Origin: an uncultured Muribaculaceae bacterium
GTDB taxonomy: Bacteria > Bacteroidota > Bacteroidia > Bacteroidales > Muribaculaceae
Length of the DNA: 21,849 bases
Direction of reading: 5' to 3'
Assembly (NCBI GenBank): GCA_938039795.1
Contig: CALHWU010000181.1
Location: 1-21,849 of the forward strand
A program made the translations under genes and the position numbers. The notes under the pieces are model-generated. The model ran no database searches, was not told where the DNA came from, and worked only from the letters and a program-made list of their open reading frames with translations. This document shows, piece after piece, positions 14,995 through 21,849 of this stretch. Each line of letters starts with the position of its first letter. Position 1 is the stretch's first letter.

Positions 14995-17532
14995 ATGACG
15001 ACTACAGCTATTTTGCTCTGCATACTCATCGGTTGCATGGTGGTGGCAATTTCCGGGATGATCGCAAGATCTGGAAAGAGCAAGACATGGATTGATGTCA
15101 GGAATCTGACCAACGGGCAAATGCGTCGTATCGGTTTTCTGGCCTATAATGCCGAGGGCGAGGCTTCGGAAGTAAAGCAGGCGGGAAGCGGCCGACGGGC
15201 GCCGCTCGGAAGCGTGGCTTATACAGACCCGATGATCGACGGGGCAGTGGTGGAGCTGATTGTTTCGGCCGACGACGATGATTCTCCCCGATATCGTGAG
15301 TGCGGATACATCACTCCTGAAGGCACGATCTACAAACGTATCAAGGGGCGCCGGCCGGAACGGATAGGCTATACTGCGCGACCGTCAGCACCACTGGTGC
15401 CGCAGACTAAAGGAGAACGAAGCTGGAAAACGCTCTGGCTCGTCAGCCGTCTCAATGCCTATGCAGGGGTCCCGGCCCAGAGCGGAAGGCCTCAGCCTGT
15501 GGCCTCTGTAAGGCGCAAGGGTTTTGCCTCAGCCGAAAAGGGCGACGTATCGCCTGAAGCGCGTGCATGCGGTTTCGGGATGCTCTTCAGGCAGTACGGG
15601 CGTCGGCGCGGATATATGGAGCAGCGTGCCGACAGGCCGTACGGATGGAAGGACACCGCATGGCCAACGGCTGTGGCCTATACCGTAGTCTACATTATGC
15701 TCTATATTATCTGCCGGCATCTGCTCGGATTGCATTTCATCGGCTATCACTTTGATGACGCTGTACTTGCCGCCGCGCTTTATTACCCGTTGTGGGCTAT
15801 TGTCAGGCAGATAAAGATTGACCGGATCGAGAATTCGGAATATGCACAGGCACGCATAGATCTCTTCGACAAAAGGCTCGGACAGCACGGAATGGATATC
15901 GTGATGCTTATGTCGGCACTGCTCACGGTGGCGTTCACACTGAAATTTTACCGTTTTGACTTCCTGCCGGTAGCATGGGTGATAGCTTTCGGCACAGCAG
16001 TCAACATGACTCTTAAAGGGACTAATGAGCCCTGGAGAGTGCTGACATCTGATGACAGAGATGAAAGCGAAAGCGACGATATGACGGATGATGAGCCACG
16101 GAATCCTACCGGCAATATCGAAAAGACATATTCCTGGACGCTTGATCCGGCTTTCCGTGAGACGGTTCCCCTCAGAGGCAATCTTTCGCTTTATTTTACA
16201 GCCGATTATATAGAGTCGTTGCGGAGGGTTAACCCTTTTTATCCGCAGCGGTGCGCCAAAGGCTATTCTGCCTACATAAGAGATATGTTCCGGACGTTGC
16301 GGGAACATCCCGCACTCACTGCACGTCTGCGCTATCTGTGTAGGTATATGGAGCGATGTGCGGATAAGGCGATGCTCGACAGTCAGCTGGCACGGTTGCA
16401 GTTTGCGCTTGATTTTGTGCAGGAACCCAATATCGCGTTTATAGTCAACGAAGAGAGCGCTGCTATCGACCGTTTTGCCGACTATATCCGCTGGCCCGAC
16501 GAGACTCTGTTTGACAAGTGTGGCGACTGCAACAGTAAAGCTCTACTGGCAGCCATGATATTCAGCATCATGGGATATGACCTGATATACCTGTACTCAC
16601 GCGGCCGACAGCACGCTGCTGTGGGCGTGGAACTCCAGGATGAGTGGAAAGATCTGGAGATCGGAGGGACCGCTGTGCGAGACCTGGCTTATGAATTTGG
16701 AGGCAGGGAGTATCTCTTGTGTGAGGTGACAGTCGACGGGGTGACGCTCGGAAGCATGCCTGGCGGCCTTTCGGAGTCGGAATTTGACGATATAGTGGAG
16801 CTGAGGCTGGATGATGCCGATCTTGATGATGTCAATCCCACTGACAGTTCCATGACCCGCACATATGCCTGGACACTCGACTCTCAGCGTGGAAACAGGC
16901 TTGACGGACAGCTGGTGCTGGAGTTTGATGAGATGGCTATGGCGTCGCTCCGACATTCCAATCCTTTCCTGACTTATGGCAGCGATTCGTCGACCTATGA
17001 GGATAATATACGCAAGATTATCCAGTATGTAAGCGCCGATCCTGAGCGGTCGGAGAAGGTGCGCCAGGTGGCCCGTTATATAGAGAGTGCGATCACAGAG
17101 GCCGGATTGCCTGAAATAGAGAAGGTGCAGTTCGCTCTTGATTTCGTGCAGGCCCCGAATATAGCTTATTGTGTTGATGAGAATTCCGCAGGTATCGGCT
17201 ATGCCAGGGAGTATATGCGCTATCCCGACGAGGTGCTGTTTGACAAGGAAGGCGACTGCGACTGCAAGTCGTCGCTGATGGCCGCTCTGTTTCATGAGCT
17301 GGGGTATCGGACGGTTATCATGATCTCGGTCAAGCTGGCTCATGCCGCCATAGGAGTGGAACTTCCGGCTGCCGTTCTTGAGCAGATCGATTTCAAAGAT
17401 CGTGATAGAGCCTTACGGGAGTATAACGGTCATACTTATGTATATTGTGAGACGACCGGCGACGGTTTCAGGGTGGGTGTTGTCGATGACGGTCAGTCGA
17501 TACATGAATTTGAAACACTTGTAGAGTTATGA
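14995..17532 (+). CDS. Polytopic membrane protein with two tandem transglutaminase-like domains
   Basis: The 845-aa product has TM1 at 4-23, a basic soluble segment (24-220) containing GYITPEGTIYKRIKG, four more TM helices (about 222-245, 253-270, 301-318, 322-340), an acidic linker (351-370) and two homologous C-terminal units. Unit 1 starts at YSWTLDP (379) and has GDC (Cys512), HAAVGVE (His540) and LLCEVT (Glu577). Unit 2 starts at YAWTLDS (624) and has GDC (Cys755), HAAIGVE (His783) and VYCETT (Glu819). Both carry FALDFVQ-PNIA and PDE-LFDK before the Cys. Cys, His and an acidic residue form the transglutaminase/papain-like triad; Glu sits where Asp is usual. The substrate is unknown: protein crosslinking, deamidation or proteolysis are all possible. 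Positive-inside places the catalytic units in the cytoplasm. Starts 13 bp after the previous gene. Confidence 0.85.
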   Translation: MTTTAILLCILIGCMVVAISGMIARSGKSKTWIDVRNLTNGQMRRIGFLAYNAEGEASEVKQAGSGRRAPLGSVAYTDPMIDGAVVELIVSADDDDSPRYRECGYITPEGTIYKRIKGRRPERIGYTARPSAPLVPQTKGERSWKTLWLVSRLNAYAGVPAQSGRPQPVASVRRKGFASAEKGDVSPEARACGFGMLFRQYGRRRGYMEQRADRPYGWKDTAWPTAVAYTVVYIMLYIICRHLLGLHFIGYHFDDAVLAAALYYPLWAIVRQIKIDRIENSEYAQARIDLFDKRLGQHGMDIVMLMSALLTVAFTLKFYRFDFLPVAWVIAFGTAVNMTLKGTNEPWRVLTSDDRDESESDDMTDDEPRNPTGNIEKTYSWTLDPAFRETVPLRGNLSLYFTADYIESLRRVNPFYPQRCAKGYSAYIRDMFRTLREHPALTARLRYLCRYMERCADKAMLDSQLARLQFALDFVQEPNIAFIVNEESAAIDRFADYIRWPDETLFDKCGDCNSKALLAAMIFSIMGYDLIYLYSRGRQHAAVGVELQDEWKDLEIGGTAVRDLAYEFGGREYLLCEVTVDGVTLGSMPGGLSESEFDDIVELRLDDADLDDVNPTDSSMTRTYAWTLDSQRGNRLDGQLVLEFDEMAMASLRHSNPFLTYGSDSSTYEDNIRKIIQYVSADPERSEKVRQVARYIESAITEAGLPEIEKVQFALDFVQAPNIAYCVDENSAGIGYAREYMRYPDEVLFDKEGDCDCKSSLMAALFHELGYRTVIMISVKLAHAAIGVELPAAVLEQIDFKDRDRALREYNGHTYVYCETTGDGFRVGVVDDGQSIHEFETLVEL
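16129..17529 (+). repeat. Internal tandem duplication of a 220-230-residue transglutaminase-like unit
   Basis: Unit 1 runs from about 16129 to 16812 and unit 2 from about 16864 to 17529. They share, in the same order, Y-x-WTLD, NPF, FALDFVQ-PNIA, PDE-LFDK-GDC, HAA-GVE, a C-E-T strand and a closing E-F---VEL. The similarity is at protein level; the DNA has diverged, so the duplication is old. Confidence 0.85.
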
Positions 17533-18041
17533 TGCGAACGAGGATCCTCACTCTTCTTGCCTGTATAGCGGCTCTGATGATAGTGAGTGGTTGTAAGACT
17601 ACAGAAGAGCAGGTGCTGGATGATATTCTCCGACTGTCGGATGAAGTGGAACGCAACGGCTCGACCTATGATTTTGAAGATTGGGCTGAGGTGTTTGATG
17701 AGATGCAGCTTCTTGATGATGATGCATGTCATTGCAGCTTCACGCCGCGTCAGGCACAGGAATTCAGCCGTGCGCGCCGACAGCTGCAGGCGCGCATATT
17801 ACGCGAAGGTGTCAAAACCGTGACGATGTCTGTCGGCAGATTCTTTGCACCGTTCGCCCAACGTTTTATTGAGGGACTCATAGGCGAAGCTTCAGCGATG
17901 GCCGCTGAGGCTGATTCACAGGGGTTGTCGGCCGATGAATCGGAAGCTGTGCCGGATAGTGTGGAGATTGAGCGTCTGATTGCGCGTCTGCAAAGCGCAA
18001 TAGATGGTTTTTCTGATCTTGCTGTCGATGGAAATGAATGA
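17529..18041 (+). CDS. Small helical lipoprotein of the VWA/tubulin-like operon
   Basis: This 170-aa protein has a lipoprotein signal (MMRTRILTLLACIAALMIVS) with lipobox VSGC and acylated Cys22, so it should sit in the inner or outer membrane facing the periplasm. The mature part is almost all helix and acidic. An EEQVLDDILRLSDEVER helix is followed by STYDFEDWAEVFDEM and a basic amphipathic helix (RARRQLQARILREG). The pattern of a DW motif after a first helix resembles small Bacteroidales lipoproteins of unknown function (DUF6565-like), but I hold that loosely. The start overlaps the upstream stop by ATGA; ATG 17532 is a possible alternative. Its place in the operon suggests it is the periplasmic partner of the VWA protein. 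Confidence 0.75.
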   Translation: MMRTRILTLLACIAALMIVSGCKTTEEQVLDDILRLSDEVERNGSTYDFEDWAEVFDEMQLLDDDACHCSFTPRQAQEFSRARRQLQARILREGVKTVTMSVGRFFAPFAQRFIEGLIGEASAMAAEADSQGLSADESEAVPDSVEIERLIARLQSAIDGFSDLAVDGNE

Positions 18042-18249
18042 AACTGATGCCGCGGGGATGACAGCGGCGGACAGCGGAAGCTGTATTGACTGGCTTCGGA
18101 GAAGTGTGTCGGAACGTGTCGCAACGGTTGCGATTCTTTCCAACAGTCTGGTCGTGTTTCTGATGCTTTTCCCGTCGCTGCCGGAAAAAGCGGTTGAAAT
18201 CTTATGGCTTCTCGATGGCGTATTCAACATCTCCAACACAATACCGTGA
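18034..18249 (+). CDS. Small predicted membrane protein overlapping the lipoprotein gene
   Basis: The 71-aa frame starts at ATG 18034, overlapping the lipoprotein stop by 8 bp, and ends before the hairpin at 18279. The N-terminal 25 residues are polar (MNETDAAGMTAADSGS...), followed by LRRSVSER and one hydrophobic segment (VATVAILSNSLVVFLMLFP). A second, shorter hydrophobic stretch (VEILWLLDGVFN) comes near the end. I recognise no family. The coupled start, a membrane-protein-like composition and the position between the operon and its terminator favour a real gene. Earlier in-frame ATGs at 18004 and 18028 are inside the lipoprotein gene. A chance frame cannot be ruled out. Confidence 0.55.
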   Translation: MNETDAAGMTAADSGSCIDWLRRSVSERVATVAILSNSLVVFLMLFPSLPEKAVEILWLLDGVFNISNTIP

Positions 18250-18278
18250 TGAGTTGAGAATCGGGAAGTGTAATTAAA

Positions 18279-18308
18279 AAAGCCGACGTTCAGCAGAACG
18301 TCGGCTTT
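18279..18308 (-). terminator. Intrinsic terminator of tRNA-Arg, possibly bidirectional
   Basis: A perfect 13-bp stem (18279-18291 with 18296-18308) with a 4-nt loop. On the minus strand the transcript continues into a run of T (TTTTTTAATTA), a classic rho-independent terminator just after the tRNA. On the plus strand only TTT follows the stem, but it may also end the VWA/tubulin-like operon, whose last stop is at 18249. Confidence 0.9.
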
Positions 18309-18313
18309 CCCGT

Positions 18314-18390
18314 TGGTGACTCCTACAGGATTCAAACCTGTAACCTTCTGATCCGTAGTCAGATGCTCTATTCAGTTGAGCTAAGGAGCC
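18314..18390 (-). tRNA. tRNA-Arg (anticodon ACG)
   Basis: The minus strand reads as a complete cloverleaf with an encoded CCA (18314-18316). The acceptor stem GGCTCCT pairs with AGGAGTC through one G-U pair. The D arm is AGCTC...GAGC. The anticodon stem TCTGA/TCAGA holds loop CTACGGA (18352-18358), with anticodon ACG at 18354-18356. The T arm ACAGG/CCTGT holds loop TTTGAAT. A34 would be edited to inosine by TadA so that one tRNA reads CGU, CGC and CGA. Confidence 0.96.
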
Positions 18391-18439
18391 ATCAATACGC
18401 AAACTTGTCTTGAATCGCTCTCGATCCCGTTTGCGACTG

Positions 18440-18471
18440 CAAAGTTAATACCTTTTTCACTCCCCGCCAAA
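18440..18471 (-). promoter_or_regulatory. Bacteroidetes consensus promoter of tRNA-Arg
   Basis: On the minus strand: TTTG (18471-18468), a 20-nt spacer and TAACTTTG (18447-18440), an exact match to the consensus. Directly upstream are two A-runs (T8 and T6 on the plus strand, within 18472-18489), placed like an UP element, as expected for a strongly expressed stable RNA. Transcription should start about 45 nt before the mature tRNA end. Confidence 0.75.
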
Positions 18472-18643
18472 TTTTTTTTCTACTTTTTTGCCTTAGGAAA
18501 ACTTGCTTTGCCGGTAAGATGCGACAAATCAGCATAAAAGCAACGTGGATAAAGATGGCTGGGTATGCAGGCCTTGTTGATGATGCTGGCCTGACCCCGT
18601 AGTAAAGATTATTGCTTGATTGCCTGAATTTGCTCTTGAGACA

Positions 18644-18667
18644 GCGTCAAGGTGTTGCAACTGACGC
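18644..18667. promoter_or_regulatory. Inverted repeat over the nucleotidase -33 element (possible operator)
   Basis: GCGTCA (18644-18649) and TGACGC (18662-18667) are perfect inverted copies 12 nt apart. The space between them contains the perfect palindrome GTTGCAAC (18654-18661), which includes the -33 TTG. Nested dyads covering a -33 element are what a repressor or activator site would look like. No regulator is identified. Confidence 0.4.
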
Positions 18668-18685
18668 AAAAAATGGTTAATTTTG
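18655..18685 (+). promoter_or_regulatory. Bacteroidetes consensus promoter of the 5'-nucleotidase/GH3 unit
   Basis: TTG (18655-18657), a 20-nt spacer and TAATTTTG (18678-18685) match the consensus exactly. The -7 element ends only 7 nt before ATG 18693, so the transcript would begin at or within a few bases of the start codon. Confidence 0.7.
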
Positions 18686-18692
18686 TCAGCAT

Positions 18693-20213
18693 ATGAACAG
18701 AATGCTATTAATGGCGGCTGCCGTTGCGACAGCTGCTTCGGTCGTGGCTTCGGCGCCTGACGACCGCCTTATCATACTTCACACCAACGACACTCACAGC
18801 CGTATTGATCCCGATGCATCGGACCGAGGGGGCATTCTGCGCCGCAAGGTGCTGGTTGACAGTGTGCGCGATGCGGAAAAGAATGTGCTCCTTGTCGATG
18901 CCGGCGATGCAGTGCAGGGCACGCTGTATTATTCGCTCTTCGGAGGTGAGGTAGAGCGCAAGATGATGAACGCGCTCGGTTATGATATCCAGATACTCGG
19001 CAATCATGAGTTTGATAACGGCATGGATGTTCTTGCCAGGGAATGGAGGCAACTTAATGCATCGCGCCTTACTACAAATTATGACCTGACAGGAACTCCG
19101 CTTGACTCCATATTCGTTCCTTACGAGATACGAAAGTTCGGCGACCGCCGGATCGCTTTCCTTGCCATAAACATTGATCCTGACGGAATGATATCGGCTT
19201 TCAATACCACGGGCTTGAAATATCTCGACGGCATAAAGGCTGCAAATGCCACAGCATGGCATCTGAAACATAATGAAAAGGCAGATATGGTGATAGCCAT
19301 AACACATATAGGTCATAGTGTGGCACCCGGGTATACGGATCTTGATCTGGCACGCAAAAGCGAGGATATTGATCTGATAATCGGAGGGCACTCCCACACG
19401 CTGATCAATCCCGAAGATCCGGGATCACCTCAATGGGCAGCTCTTAATTCGCAGGGCGATACCGTGGTCATAGCACAGGCCGGTTCGTGGGGTGCATACG
19501 TCGGCAAAGTTGAGATCGACCTCCCGACACTGGCTGTCAGCACTTCGGTAATTCCGGTCAATTCGCGTCTGGATGACCGGGTAGATCCGGCTGCGGCCGC
19601 CATTCTCCGGCCATATAGGGCGAAAGTCGATTCCATCCTATCTATCCCTGTGTCTGAAGCTGCGGCGCCTATAGTCAAGGCCGACTGGGGGCTCGTCAAT
19701 CTCGTCAGCGACTTAGTGGCTGAGAAGGGCAGCCGTCTTAACGGCGCACCGGTCGACATGGCTATAATGAACCGTGGCGGGATCCGTTGCGATCTCGACA
19801 GCGGTGTCATCACGAAGGGAGCCATAATGCAGATGCTTCCGTTTGACAACCATGTGGTTGTGATCGACGTCAGCGGCGCCGACCTCATCCAGGCGTTTGA
19901 GGTAATGGCCGGACGTAAGGGCGATGGCATCAGCGGGGCATCGGCCGTGATTGATCCCACGACGCTTACGTGCCGAAATATCCTGGTCGGAGACAGGAAG
20001 ATCGATCCTTCAAAGCGCTATAGAGTGGCCACTATCGATTATCTCGCCATGGGAGGCGACTTCCTGAGCAGCCTTAAAAACGCTACGATCCTTCACCGCA
20101 GCGAGCCATTGCTATACGACGATATCATCGGATTACTCAGAGAAAAGACAAAAGGCTCATTGCCGATAGTGCCTGATACAACTGTCAGAATGTCCATAGC
20201 TCCCAATCGTTAA
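18693..20213 (+). CDS. Secreted 5'-nucleotidase / UshA-type metallophosphoesterase
   Basis: The enzyme removes phosphate from nucleotides or related nucleoside phosphates outside the cytoplasm, for nucleoside and phosphate salvage. The 506-aa product has a signal peptide (residues 1-21, ending VVASA). The calcineurin-like metallophosphatase motifs are complete: HTNDTH (30-35), DAGDAVQG (69-76), GNHE (103-106), THIGH (204-208) and GGHSH (231-235). The 5'-nucleotidase C-terminal domain is also complete: NRGGIR (360-365) and LPFDNHV (382-388) for substrate contact, then DYLAMGGDF (449-457). Many Bacteroidales split these two domains into separate genes; here they are one polypeptide. ATG 18702 (Met4) is a possible alternative start. 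The GH3 gene follows after 13 bp. Confidence 0.93.
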   Translation: MNRMLLMAAAVATAASVVASAPDDRLIILHTNDTHSRIDPDASDRGGILRRKVLVDSVRDAEKNVLLVDAGDAVQGTLYYSLFGGEVERKMMNALGYDIQILGNHEFDNGMDVLAREWRQLNASRLTTNYDLTGTPLDSIFVPYEIRKFGDRRIAFLAINIDPDGMISAFNTTGLKYLDGIKAANATAWHLKHNEKADMVIAITHIGHSVAPGYTDLDLARKSEDIDLIIGGHSHTLINPEDPGSPQWAALNSQGDTVVIAQAGSWGAYVGKVEIDLPTLAVSTSVIPVNSRLDDRVDPAAAAILRPYRAKVDSILSIPVSEAAAPIVKADWGLVNLVSDLVAEKGSRLNGAPVDMAIMNRGGIRCDLDSGVITKGAIMQMLPFDNHVVVIDVSGADLIQAFEVMAGRKGDGISGASAVIDPTTLTCRNILVGDRKIDPSKRYRVATIDYLAMGGDFLSSLKNATILHRSEPLLYDDIIGLLREKTKGSLPIVPDTTVRMSIAPNR

Positions 20214-20226
20214 CTTTTCGACGATA

Positions 20227-21849
20227 ATGAATATTTCCTCATATATCAGATCCTTTGTTATGGCCGGTATTGCCTTGACGGCGGTGTCAGGCTTAAATGC
20301 CGCCGATGGTGTGACCTCTTTGCGGCATGATCAGGCCATAGCACGTGAGAGCCGTCACTGGGCCGATTCGGTCATGGAGAGAATGAGTCTGCGCGATAAG
20401 GTGGCGCAGCTTATGGTGCCTCGCCTCGATATCTCCGACAATCCGGCCGGGCATTCGCAGCTCCGCAGTGTAGTGGCTGATCACAAGGTAGGGGGGATTT
20501 TGCTTGGAAAAGGCTCCGCCGCCACGTATGCTTCGCTTATAGGATATGCCGGATCAGTGGCCGATATACCGCTCATGGTCACTCTCGATGGCGAATGGGG
20601 GCCGGCCATGCGTGTTACGGATGCTCCCCGGTTTCCCTATAATATCTGTCTCGGCGCGATTACCAACGACAGTCTTCTTTACGATTATGGCCGCGAGGTG
20701 GCACGCCAGTGTCGCGAACTTGGCATAAGCGTTGACTTCGCTCCGGTGCTTGATGTCAACTCAAATCCGCGTAATCCGGTCATCGGATACCGTTCGTTTG
20801 GCGAGGATCCTGTCAGAGTGAGCCGTCTGGGAGTCGCTTTCTCGCGCGGCCTTTCCGATGGTGGAGTGATGCCGGTGGGAAAGCATTTCCCGGGCCATGG
20901 CGATACGGATACCGACTCCCATCATGCTCTTCCGGTACTCAAACGTACATCGGAAGAGATGGAGCAGACAGAGCTTGTGCCGTTCCGTGATTACATACTG
21001 GCAGGAATGCCGGCAATAATGACGGGGCATCTCACTGTGCCTTCTCTTGACCCTTCAGGGGCTCCGGCGTCATTATCCCGCGCGATAACTTCCGGATTGC
21101 TCCGTGACGCCATGAAATTCCAAGGCATTGTGTTTACTGACGCTCTGGCTATGAAAGGAGCTAAGGCCGAGGGCGAAACCAGCAATTGTGTGGCCGCTCT
21201 TAAGGCGGGAGCCGACGTCATGCTTCAGCCTCGCGCTTTGGCTTCAGATATTCAGTCTGTTGTCGCAGCTGTCAAATCCGGAGCCATATCCGAAAAACAG
21301 ATCGACCGAAGCTGTCGCAGGATACTCGAATGGAAATATGCTGCCGGGCTTGCCAAAGCGTCTCGTCCAAGGCCGGCCGGGATAGCATCGCGAATCAATT
21401 CGGATTCGGCCGCCGATATGATCCAACGACTTTCAGAGGCGTCAATCGTGTGTGTGCGCAATGACGGCAACCTGCTTCCAGTCGGAGCTCTGTCGGACAG
21501 GTCGATCGCTGTTGTGACTCTCGGTGCGTCGGCCGACAACCAGTTCAGTTCCTACTGCCGCAAATATGCCCGTACCACCGACTATGGATTCACTGCCGGC
21601 TCCATACCTGCCGCGAAACTGGCAGAGATCAACAAGGCGGATCTCGCCATAGTACTTGTGACAACCCAATCGTCGTGGGCTGTCTCGGCGCTTAAACAGA
21701 TCAATACGCCTGCCAAAGCGGCTGTCATACTCTCCAACCCTTTGAAAATAGGTCAGCTTGTCCCTTCGTTGAGCGGTTACGGAGCAGTTATTATTGGAGG
21801 TGATGATATAAAAGCTATGCGTAAGGCTGCTGCCGAAGCGGTATTCGGA
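20227..21849 (+). CDS. Glycoside hydrolase family 3, NagZ-like beta-N-acetylhexosaminidase (partial at right edge)
   Basis: GH3 NagZ-type enzymes cut beta-N-acetylglucosamine from peptidoglycan fragments or glycans. The frame is open from ATG 20227 to the last base (541 codons), so the C-terminus is missing. A signal peptide (about 1-25, ending GLNAA) puts the enzyme outside the cytoplasm, unlike cytoplasmic NagZ. The catalytic domain (about 45-375) has KHFPGHGDT (219-227) followed by DSH (230-232), the Asp-His pair used as acid/base in NagZ. The nucleophile is Asp305 in VFTDALAMKG. A second alpha/beta domain follows from about 395 (ASIVCVRNDGNLLPV). Bacteroidetes relatives often continue into a serine beta-lactamase-like domain, which would lie beyond this window. 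Confidence 0.92.
   Translation, partial: MNISSYIRSFVMAGIALTAVSGLNAADGVTSLRHDQAIARESRHWADSVMERMSLRDKVAQLMVPRLDISDNPAGHSQLRSVVADHKVGGILLGKGSAATYASLIGYAGSVADIPLMVTLDGEWGPAMRVTDAPRFPYNICLGAITNDSLLYDYGREVARQCRELGISVDFAPVLDVNSNPRNPVIGYRSFGEDPVRVSRLGVAFSRGLSDGGVMPVGKHFPGHGDTDTDSHHALPVLKRTSEEMEQTELVPFRDYILAGMPAIMTGHLTVPSLDPSGAPASLSRAITSGLLRDAMKFQGIVFTDALAMKGAKAEGETSNCVAALKAGADVMLQPRALASDIQSVVAAVKSGAISEKQIDRSCRRILEWKYAAGLAKASRPRPAGIASRINSDSAADMIQRLSEASIVCVRNDGNLLPVGALSDRSIAVVTLGASADNQFSSYCRKYARTTDYGFTAGSIPAAKLAEINKADLAIVLVTTQSSWAVSALKQINTPAKAAVILSNPLKIGQLVPSLSGYGAVIIGGDDIKAMRKAAAEAVFG

Larger units (their letters stand above)
18391..18692. other. Intergenic region between tRNA-Arg and the nucleotidase gene
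   Basis: This gap of about 300 bp holds the tRNA promoter on the left (18440-18471 with A-tracts to 18489) and the nucleotidase promoter with an inverted repeat on the right (18644-18685). Between them (18490-18643) I see only a short inverted repeat (CAGGCC ... GGCCTG, about 18569-18595) and a 27-codon frame from 18518 with no sign of being a gene. Confidence 0.6.

Noticed and set aside
7226..18249. The operon as a phage or plasmid segregation module of the TubZ type
   Set aside because: There is no DNA-binding partner, no centromere-like repeats and no phage genes; the partners are membrane and envelope proteins.
18314..18390. tRNA-Arg as an integration site for a mobile element
   Set aside because: I found no integrase gene and no second copy of the tRNA 3' end in the window.
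18569..18595. Short inverted repeat CAGGCC ... GGCCTG as a terminator or small RNA
   Set aside because: The stem is only about 6 bp, the loop is long and no T-tract follows on either strand.
18518..18601. 27-codon frame between tRNA-Arg and the nucleotidase
   Set aside because: It is very short, has no promoter or hydrophobic or charged pattern of its own, and is likely chance.

Overview
The window looks like a chromosomal segment from a Bacteroidales bacterium. A gut member of the Muribaculaceae or a close relative is my best guess. Three things support this: a full set of type IX secretion system (T9SS) core genes, exact matches to the Bacteroidetes promoter consensus (TTG/TTTG, 19-21 nt, TAnnTTTG) upstream of genes, and start codons without clear Shine-Dalgarno sequences. 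I see no transposase, integrase, phage gene or CRISPR array.

Layout: (1) 3-317 (+) is the C-terminal end of MurA, entering from the left edge. (2) 373-7045 (-) is a tight six-gene T9SS operon, transcribed right to left: porT, porP, gldK/porK, gldL/porL, gldM/porM, gldN/porN. It covers the outer-membrane barrel PorT, the PorP/SprF barrel, the periplasmic ring lipoprotein and its partner (K, N) and the proton-driven motor (L, M). (3) 7226-18249 (+) is a divergently transcribed six-gene operon behind an exact consensus promoter. It encodes a membrane-anchored von Willebrand A (VWA) protein, a 1077-aa bacterial tubulin-like protein with a GTP-binding T4 loop, a 952-aa two-TM protein that I read as a degenerate tubulin-like paralogue, an 845-aa polytopic protein with two tandem transglutaminase-like domains, a lipoprotein, and an overlapping small membrane protein. 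This operon is the most interesting part of the window. (4) 18279-18471 (-) is tRNA-Arg(ACG) with its own promoter and terminator. (5) 18655-21849 (+) is a two-gene unit: a secreted UshA-type 5'-nucleotidase with an almost leaderless promoter, then a GH3 NagZ-like glycosidase cut by the right edge.

How the central operon may work (inference): the signal peptide, TM positions and positive-inside rule put the VWA domain in the periplasm. The tubulin-like GTPase, the pseudo-tubulin and both transglutaminase-like domains fall in the cytoplasm, and the lipoprotein lies on the periplasmic side. That would be a trans-envelope assembly organised around a tubulin-family filament or ring. Tubulin-like genes next to VWA genes have been predicted before, from comparative genomics, to form a membrane-remodelling system. 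The pseudo-tubulin partner and the tandem transglutaminase-like protein seen here are parts I do not recognise from any described system.
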